DNA of 10,941 nt from JBBITW01 sp037440525 (GTDB lineage Bacteria; Desulfobacterota; BSN033; UBA1163), in NCBI GenBank assembly GCA_037440525.1, contig JBBITW010000123.1:1-10941 (forward strand), written 5' to 3'. The position numbers were made by a program, and so were the translations under genes. Positions 6,565-10,941 of this stretch are shown here, one piece after another. The stretch's first letter is position 1. Each line of letters starts with the position of its first letter. The notes beneath the pieces were generated by a model that saw nothing but the letters and a program-made list of their open reading frames with translations, made no database searches and had not been told where the DNA came from.

Positions 6565-7614
6565 ATGAACGTTGTTGTGATTGGTGGTGGAATTGTTGGG
6601 TGTCATATTGCCTACCTTCTCTCAAAGGAGGGTTTTGAGGTTTTCCTTTTGGAGAAAGAGAAGGCATTGGGTGAGCATACGAGCACACGAAATAGTGGTG
6701 TAATTCATGCCGGGATTTACTATCCGAAAGATTCCCTCAAAGCCCGATTGTGTGTTCGGGGTCGTCATTTAACATATGAATTTTTAGATAAATACAATAT
6801 TCCATACCGGAAATGTGGTAAGATCATTGTTGCACTTGTTGATTCAGAATTAAATAAGCTTGAGGAGTTAAAGAGACAGGGTGAAGAAAATGGGGTTGAA
6901 AATTTAAGGCTATTGAGTAAGGAAGAGGTTCAAAAAATTGAGCCAAGGGTTAGATGTATGGGAGCACTCTATTCACACGAGACAGGGATTTTGGATATGG
7001 GTGCGTATATGAGAACAATGGAGAGTATACTTAAAATTTCAGGGGTGAACGTTATAAAACAGTGCAGGGTCCTCTCAATCGATGATCGAAATCGGTTATC
7101 AACCACCAGAGGGGAGATGGTTGCTGACATAATTATTAATTCGGCAGGACTTTATAGCGATTCAATCTCAAAGATGTGTGGCCTTGATGGATATGATATT
7201 GTTCCATGTAAAGGTGACTATTATAATACAACTGAGAAAGTGGTTAAAGGTCTTGTTTACCCTGTTCCTGATTCACCTTATTCTCTGGGGATCCATCTCA
7301 CTCCTACCTTCGGGGAGGAAATCCTAATAGGCCCTTCAGCAATATGGGTCTCTGATAAAGATGACTATACGATCAGGACAAAAAGAGAGGAGTTCGAGGC
7401 GGGGACTATTGCGGTGATTTCTGATTTTGAGTTGAATCGAATCTATCCGGGTTATTCAGGCAATCGTCCAAAGTTATTCTATCGTGGAGGGCTTAAAACA
7501 GATTTTGTGATAGAAGAACAAGAAGGTGGAAGGATTCATCTTCTCGGGATAGAGTCTCCAGGGCTAACAGCAGCTCCAGCCATTGCCGAATATGTAGAAA
7601 AGATGATCAGGTAA
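6565..7614 (+). CDS. lhgO: FAD-dependent 2-hydroxyacid oxidase, LhgO-like (L-2-hydroxyglutarate oxidase family)
   Basis: A 349-residue flavoprotein of the DAO superfamily that most resembles LhgO, which oxidises L-2-hydroxyglutarate to 2-oxoglutarate. The FAD-binding Rossmann motif VVIGGGIVGCHIAYLLSK is at residues 4-21 with the acidic ribose ligand in LLEKE. The family hallmark TSTRNSGVIHAGIYYPKDSL follows, then KARLC, and the C-terminus reads LLGIESPGLTAAPAIAEYV, as in LhgO. It is slightly shorter than many homologues, but both ends are intact. The ATG at 6565 directly precedes the Rossmann fold, with a weak GAGAG site upstream. It is the only plus-strand gene, diverging from the racemase operon and overlapping the next gene's 3' end by eight bases. 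Here it may make a 2-oxoacid for the neighbouring oxidoreductase. The true substrate and electron acceptor (quinone or another carrier rather than oxygen in an anaerobe) are unknown. Confidence 0.9.
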   Translation: MNVVVIGGGIVGCHIAYLLSKEGFEVFLLEKEKALGEHTSTRNSGVIHAGIYYPKDSLKARLCVRGRHLTYEFLDKYNIPYRKCGKIIVALVDSELNKLEELKRQGEENGVENLRLLSKEEVQKIEPRVRCMGALYSHETGILDMGAYMRTMESILKISGVNVIKQCRVLSIDDRNRLSTTRGEMVADIIINSAGLYSDSISKMCGLDGYDIVPCKGDYYNTTEKVVKGLVYPVPDSPYSLGIHLTPTFGEEILIGPSAIWVSDKDDYTIRTKREEFEAGTIAVISDFELNRIYPGYSGNRPKLFYRGGLKTDFVIEEQEGGRIHLLGIESPGLTAAPAIAEYVEKMIR

Positions 7615-8281
7615 CGTAAAATTGACCAATCCATTTCTCAAGTATTTCATCATATATCCCATTTTCTCGAATATAAATCAATCCTTTATTAATTTGCTCA
7701 AGGATAAAAGAATTCTCTCCCCTTAATACAGCCGTAGCAAGGTCAATCTTTAAAAAAACTCTATCAGGGATGGTAAAAAGCCCCGGGAATAATTGGTTAA
7801 TCAAGGTAATTCCTACATGGATATTTAATGCCGCTGCGTCAGCCTCCTCCTTCAAGACAGTCTCAAGGGCCTCAAAATAATCAACAACTAAAATAAGAAT
7901 CACACTGGGGAATTCTTTCTCAATGTAATCCTTAAGAGGACCTGACCCGGGCGTTGCCACCTTAATTCCTTTACATTTCATTAACTCTGAGACAGATGGC
8001 TTGGATGATCTCGTAAAAAGGGCTCCTCCAGTTGAAATAATGGGATTACTGAAATCGAATATTTCCTTACGCCTGGGATTTATACCGTAGAAGGAAATTC
8101 CATCAACCTTCTTTGCATTTAAGAGATTTTCAATCTCCTTCATTTGGGAAGGGACAAAGCTCACTCTTAAGTGAACCTTTTTAAAGATCTCTGATAGTAT
8201 ATCAATAATTGCTCCCTCTGCCCTTCCCTGGTAGGTGAAAGAAAAAGGGGGAAAAGGATCATCATAGGCCAGCCTGATCAA
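7607..8281 (-). CDS. Family-3 solute-binding domain protein without signal peptide
   Basis: This is a 224-residue SBP_bac_3 (PBPb) domain, the fold of polar amino acid binding proteins. It starts directly with the first beta strand, IRLAYDDPFPPFSF, continues EGAIIDILSEIF and DGISFYGINPRRKEIFDFSNP, and ends with the usual EKWIG helix, so the domain is complete. The expected N-terminal signal peptide is missing. The frame upstream of the TTG at 8281 reaches a stop (8324-8326) after only 14 codons, with no ATG and no hydrophobic stretch. GGAGGAG lies ten bases before the TTG, inside the end of the hydrolase gene, whose stop is one base away, so translation is probably coupled. The protein is likely cytoplasmic: a ligand sensor, a scavenger or an SBP-fold enzyme. 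A start-site or assembly error that removed the signal is the main alternative. Confidence 0.85.
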   Translation of the reverse strand: MIRLAYDDPFPPFSFTYQGRAEGAIIDILSEIFKKVHLRVSFVPSQMKEIENLLNAKKVDGISFYGINPRRKEIFDFSNPIISTGGALFTRSSKPSVSELMKCKGIKVATPGSGPLKDYIEKEFPSVILILVVDYFEALETVLKEEADAAALNIHVGITLINQLFPGLFTIPDRVFLKIDLATAVLRGENSFILEQINKGLIYIRENGIYDEILEKWIGQFYVT

Positions 8282-8282
8282 C

Positions 8283-8891
8283 TCAGAAGTGCTCCTCCCA
8301 TGTGCGAAGAATATATTCCGATTCTACAACCTCTCCAAAAAATGTATTGATGTTATAAATTGCCATCTGTTTTGCTTGCTCACTGACTCCTGCTGTGAGA
8401 TCGGATGGAAGTACAATATGGTAATCCATCATAAATCCATCTCTCGCAGTGGATTCCACACAGACATTGGTTGCCACTCCTGTGATGATTAGTGTCTTTA
8501 TGCCATTTGCCCTAAGGATTGCATCCAGGGGTGTTCCGATAAAGGCTGAGTATCTGAATTTTGGGAGGATTATATCCTCCGCTTCAGGCGAGATTTGATA
8601 GAAGTCTTCCATTCGGGGATTAAAAGGTCTTATCATCTTCGCTCTCGTATAATGTTCTATTAATACAGGTGAGCGAAGATAGGGATACATTGTCTGTTTT
8701 GTAAAGATGATCTTCTTTAGATATTTTCTTGATTTTGAGATGAATTCCTTTAAACGTGGGAGAATCACTTCATTTGCCTTGCAGTCAAATCCCATAAGAT
8801 CGATGATCCCTCCCTTACAGAAATAGTCGCATTGTACATCTACTACGATCATTGCGGTATGTGAGGGAGCTATCTTTTCATGGAATTCCAT
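8283..8891 (-). CDS. Isochorismatase-family cysteine hydrolase (amidohydrolase type)
   Basis: A 202-residue cytoplasmic hydrolase of the isochorismatase-like fold. This group includes nicotinamidase, N-carbamoylsarcosine amidase, maleamate amidase, ureidoacrylate hydrolase and biuret hydrolase. The Asp-Lys-Cys triad is visible: Asp18 in MIVVDVQCDYF, Lys111 in LPKFRYSAF, and Cys144 in GVATNVCVESTARDG, where the preceding VAT holds the cis-peptide oxyanion region. These features favour C-N hydrolysis over isochorismate cleavage. The ATG at 8891 has AGGAG six bases upstream and lies 20 bases after the symporter stop, so the two are co-transcribed. Its substrate is probably what the symporter imports or a derivative of it (inference). 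The exact amide cannot be named from sequence. Confidence 0.92.
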   Translation of the reverse strand: MEFHEKIAPSHTAMIVVDVQCDYFCKGGIIDLMGFDCKANEVILPRLKEFISKSRKYLKKIIFTKQTMYPYLRSPVLIEHYTRAKMIRPFNPRMEDFYQISPEAEDIILPKFRYSAFIGTPLDAILRANGIKTLIITGVATNVCVESTARDGFMMDYHIVLPSDLTAGVSEQAKQMAIYNINTFFGEVVESEYILRTWEEHF

Positions 8892-8911
8892 TTTTTTCTC
8901 CTATAAAATTA

Positions 8912-10435
8912 TTATACGACTCCTTTCTTAATCATGGACTTTATCCGCTCAGAAGGTTTCTGAGTAAATAGGCTGATTATAATAAATGATAAGATACCAA
9001 CGATTAATCCAGGAACAACTGGATAGATCCAGAGTGATTTATAATAGGTAAAGTGCCACCAGATACAGGTAATTGTCGAAAGTACCATTGAGACCCAGGC
9101 CCCAGAAGCTGTGGCCCCGGACCAGTAAAGGCCAATCAATAATGGCCCTGTAAATGCAGAGGCAATCACAGAGAAGGCAAAACCGACGATTGTAACAATA
9201 ATTCCAGGAGGTTTAATGGCAAGAAGGAAGGGAATTATGCCCAAGATGATTGTTGCCCAGCGTGTGATCCCAATCAACCTTTGGTCATTGATATTGGGTT
9301 TTATCACCTGTATGATATCCCTGCTCAAAGCTGTGGCCAATACCTGAATGACTGAATTGATAGTTGATTGGCCTGCGGCGATGATTGCCACGAGGAGAAA
9401 GGCATTTATCCCAAAAGGGAATAACTTCTGAATCAAAAATGGGACTACAAGATCAGGGTCTTTGAGAAATTGTCCAATCTCTCCGGGAGTGACATATTTG
9501 GGGATAATCAACCAGGCAAAGGGGCCTATATTATAAACAGTAAAAACGAAAAGACCGATAATAATTGGTGTAATAATCATGCCTTTTCTGATTACATTTA
9601 TATCTTTTGCCGAATAGAATCTAATAATGAGATGTGGTAATCCGAGGTTTGCCACGCATATTGCAAATGTGAGGCTGAGAGTAAAATCTACCAATTTTCC
9701 TGCCTTCATAATTGGAGGGGGTCCGAATCCTCCCAATTTAAGTAAGGCTTCTCCGGGGATTTTCCCAAGAAGTTGCAATTTACTTATTTCTTCGATGCCT
9801 TTACTCCAACCACCTACCTGGTTTAAAACCAAAACAAAAAGCAAAGCCCCACCAATTAACATCAGAATTCCCTGGATAAAGTCTGTCAGTGTAACTGCTC
9901 TAAATCCGCCCATTGCAGTATAAATGATCACAGGGATTACAAATATCAAAATACCAACAACATATGGAACTCCGAGCAATGTTTGCATTAGGTTCCCAGA
10001 GGCCTTATAGGCAGCAATCATATTGAATTCAAGAAATATTAAGATAATTGCTGAGGTCATTACCCTTACCAATTGGCTCTCATAACGAAATGCAAAGAAG
10101 TCAGGAATTGTTATGGAATTTAATTTTTGTGTAAATATCCGCATTCGGGGTGCCATAAAAATCCATGGGACAACGGCAAAGATGATATTGAACATAAATA
10201 GATAGGCAGGCCATGAAAAACCGAGGAGAAATCCCGTTCCTCCACCCCCAAGAAAGGCTGCGCTGCTTAAAAGGGTAGCAAAGAATGAAAAAGAGACTAT
10301 CCATGGCCCAAGTCTTCGTCCAGCTAAGTAATAGCCTTCGAGTGTAGTGCTTTCCTTCATTCCTCTCCATCCAATCCAGAACATCAAAAGAAGATATAAA
10401 ATGAGGAAAAACCAAGAGATGAAAATTTGTCCCAT
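8912..10435 (-). CDS. Sodium:solute symporter (SSS family)
   Basis: A 507-residue polytopic inner-membrane transporter of the sodium:solute symporter family (LeuT fold), which couples Na+ entry to uptake of organic acids, amino acids, vitamins or sugars. The family signature GGFRAVTLTDFIQGILMLIG lies about residues 171-190, and the early loop EGYYLAGRRLGPW after the first membrane helix is typical of PanF/ActP/PutP-like members. About thirteen hydrophobic segments can be counted. The ATG at 10435 has AAGGAG eight bases upstream, inside the end of the 36-residue gene whose stop is two bases away, so the two are translationally coupled. The cysteine hydrolase follows after 20 bases. The cluster suggests a carboxylate or amide substrate. 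It is the only complete transporter in the window. Confidence 0.94.
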   Translation of the reverse strand: MGQIFISWFFLILYLLLMFWIGWRGMKESTTLEGYYLAGRRLGPWIVSFSFFATLLSSAAFLGGGGTGFLLGFSWPAYLFMFNIIFAVVPWIFMAPRMRIFTQKLNSITIPDFFAFRYESQLVRVMTSAIILIFLEFNMIAAYKASGNLMQTLLGVPYVVGILIFVIPVIIYTAMGGFRAVTLTDFIQGILMLIGGALLFVLVLNQVGGWSKGIEEISKLQLLGKIPGEALLKLGGFGPPPIMKAGKLVDFTLSLTFAICVANLGLPHLIIRFYSAKDINVIRKGMIITPIIIGLFVFTVYNIGPFAWLIIPKYVTPGEIGQFLKDPDLVVPFLIQKLFPFGINAFLLVAIIAAGQSTINSVIQVLATALSRDIIQVIKPNINDQRLIGITRWATIILGIIPFLLAIKPPGIIVTIVGFAFSVIASAFTGPLLIGLYWSGATASGAWVSMVLSTITCIWWHFTYYKSLWIYPVVPGLIVGILSFIIISLFTQKPSERIKSMIKKGVV

Positions 10436-10437
10436 AG

Positions 10438-10548
10438 CTAAATCTCCTTTCCTTTAATCAAGGCGTATATGATTCCAATGATGAGAACAATAAAACCAAT
10501 AAGAAAACCCAATCCTGTTGACCATGGTAGATTAATAAAATCTGACAT
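10438..10548 (-). CDS. Small single-pass membrane protein, symporter accessory type
   Basis: A 36-residue protein (MSDFINLPWSTG at the N-terminus, IKGKEI at the C-terminus) with one hydrophobic helix at about residues 12-31 and a basic tail, so probably an inner-membrane protein with its C-terminus in the cytoplasm. The ATG at 10548 has a very strong AGGAGG site five bases upstream, which supports this start over a longer frame reaching 10680. Its stop lies two bases before the symporter ATG, and its last codons carry the symporter's ribosome-binding site. Small one-helix proteins encoded directly before SSS symporters are a recurrent, little-studied class, and this fits by size and position. 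A role in symporter assembly, stability or gating is inference. Its peptide could also serve mainly for translational coupling. Confidence 0.85.
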   Translation of the reverse strand: MSDFINLPWSTGLGFLIGFIVLIIGIIYALIKGKEI

Positions 10549-10594
10549 AGTTCCTCCTTCTAAATATTTTTTATTATAAATTGAGCGATTCTTG

Positions 10595-10645
10595 TCGGCC
10601 CGGATCAGCCTATGGCCGAATTGCCATTGCCTTCGGAAAGCAATG
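10595..10645 (-). promoter_or_regulatory. Two-hairpin leader upstream of the symporter operon
   Basis: Read on the minus strand, two hairpins follow each other. CATTGC (10640-10645) pairs with GCAATG (10625-10630); the inner TTT/AAG extends this to about nine base pairs around a CCG loop. Then TCGGCC (10614-10619) pairs with GGCCGA (10595-10600) around 13 bases. They fall between the candidate promoter at 10707-10735 and the ribosome-binding site before 10548, within a leader of about 150 bases. I do not recognise a known riboswitch class. GTCATTGC at its 5' side resembles the palindromic repeats elsewhere, so it may be a decayed repeat rather than a regulator. Confidence 0.35.
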
Positions 10646-10706
10646 ACTGATAATAAAGGCTTTAGTAAAAAATTGTACAACTTAGATTCATAAAAAATTG
10701 GAAATA

Positions 10707-10735
10707 ATGCTATTAAGAATCTTCCTTGATGTCAA
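10707..10735 (-). promoter_or_regulatory. Candidate sigma-70-type promoter of the symporter operon
   Basis: On the minus strand a perfect TTGACA (10730-10735) is followed after exactly 17 bases by TAGCAT (10707-10712, four of six matches to TATAAT). The expected transcription start is near 10700, giving a 5' leader of about 150 bases before the small-protein ATG at 10548. Orientation and position fit the four-gene operon, and this is the best promoter match seen in the window. The rest of the gene-free stretch 10549-10941 holds the leader hairpins and the right-hand repeats. No gene was found there. Confidence 0.6.
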
Positions 10736-10754
10736 GAAAAAAATTTGAGGTCTC

Positions 10755-10820
10755 TGAAAAGGTATTTAAAACTATTCTTATAGATTGGGGAGAGGGGTGG
10801 AAAGGCATTCGAGGGCTTGA
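10755..10820 (+). repeat. Imperfect direct repeat, right copy
   Basis: This is the counterpart of 385-451 in the same orientation, about 80 percent identical by eye. Its TTGGGGAGAGG at 10785-10795 pairs perfectly with CCTCTCCCCAA at 10850-10860, making an 11-base-pair stem around a 54-base loop. The right arm of that stem is also the inner edge of the terminal inverted repeat, so the two repeat families overlap here, unlike at the left end. The CTCACCTTAATCCTCTCCCC stretch resembles a CCCTCACCC/CTCTCCCC repeat widely scattered in bacterial genomes. Confidence 0.75.
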
Positions 10821-10849
10821 TAGCAGGAACTCATCCCCCTCACCTTAAT

Positions 10850-10941
10850 CCTCTCCCCAAGGAGGCTGTGTCGTAATGTCATTCTAAGGCTTTAGCCGAA
10901 GAATCTATGTTTTATAAGGGTTTGAATTCTATAGATTCCTC
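10850..10941. repeat. Right half of 92-bp inverted repeat at window ends
   Basis: This segment is the reverse complement of 3-94, aligned without gaps; the outer 53 bases (10889-10941) are identical. It runs to the last base of the window, just as the left copy begins at base 3. No flanking target duplication can be tested because no sequence beyond the ends is given. Confidence 0.9.

Noticed and set aside
8283..8891. True isochorismatase of siderophore synthesis
   Set aside because: No other enterobactin-type or chorismate genes are nearby, and the Asp-Lys-Cys triad with a VAT motif is shared by the amidohydrolase branch.
10101..10415. 104-residue minus-strand frame inside the symporter gene
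   Set aside because: It is an out-of-frame shadow of the first membrane helices of the symporter.
10549..10680. N-terminal extension of the small membrane protein to a TTG at 10680
   Set aside because: The internal ATG at 10548 has a far better ribosome-binding site, and the extension covers the hairpin leader and looks non-coding.
1..10941. Classical transposon or integron bounded by terminal inverted repeats
   Set aside because: There is no transposase, integrase or resolvase gene, and target duplications cannot be seen. The repeat core also resembles dispersed non-mobile palindromes.

Overview
The window is a compact gene cluster from what looks like an anaerobic bacterium. The evidence is a ferredoxin-dependent 2-oxoacid oxidoreductase, a stand-alone rubredoxin and moderately AT-rich DNA. 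The VorB-like alpha subunit and the short GTCATT-type palindromic repeats recall Desulfobacterota (former Deltaproteobacteria) genomes. That assignment is a guess from sequence style; nothing here fixes the taxon. There are no rRNA or tRNA genes, CRISPR arrays or transposases.

Layout, left to right. Bases 3-94 are one half of a 92-bp inverted repeat whose other half is 10850-10941. Next come a small rubredoxin gene (139-297, minus) and a G-rich hairpin (414-469). A long minus-strand gene train then runs from 6339 down to 522: an alpha-methylacyl-CoA racemase-like protein, a four-subunit 2-oxoacid:ferredoxin oxidoreductase in the order ferredoxin (delta), alpha, beta, gamma, an XRE-cupin regulator, and a LivK-like periplasmic binding protein. 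A 225-bp divergent spacer (6340-6564) carries a REP-like palindrome. It separates this train from the only plus-strand gene, an LhgO-like FAD-dependent 2-hydroxyacid oxidase (6565-7614). That gene runs tail-to-tail into a second minus-strand operon that begins at 10548: a 36-residue one-pass membrane protein, a sodium:solute symporter, an isochorismatase-fold cysteine hydrolase, and a family-3 solute-binding domain with no signal peptide. The final 393 bp hold a good sigma-70-like promoter, a leader with two hairpins, and the right-hand repeats.

How the genes may work together (inference). The symporter with its small partner brings in an organic acid or amide. The cysteine hydrolase could cleave a C-N bond. 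The LhgO-like flavoprotein oxidises a 2-hydroxyacid to a 2-oxoacid. The oxidoreductase decarboxylates the 2-oxoacid to an acyl-CoA while reducing ferredoxin. The racemase can invert the alpha-methyl centre that appears when the 2-oxoacid is beta-branched, for example 3-methyl-2-oxovalerate giving 2-methylbutanoyl-CoA. The XRE-cupin protein would sense a pathway metabolite. The set therefore reads as a catabolic module for branched-chain 2-hydroxy or 2-oxo acids or their amides. The substrate is not proven by the sequence.

The repeats at the very ends could mark a mobile or amplified unit. However, both window ends fall inside the same 53-bp identical repeat, which is also how a short-read contig breaks, so no mobility is claimed.
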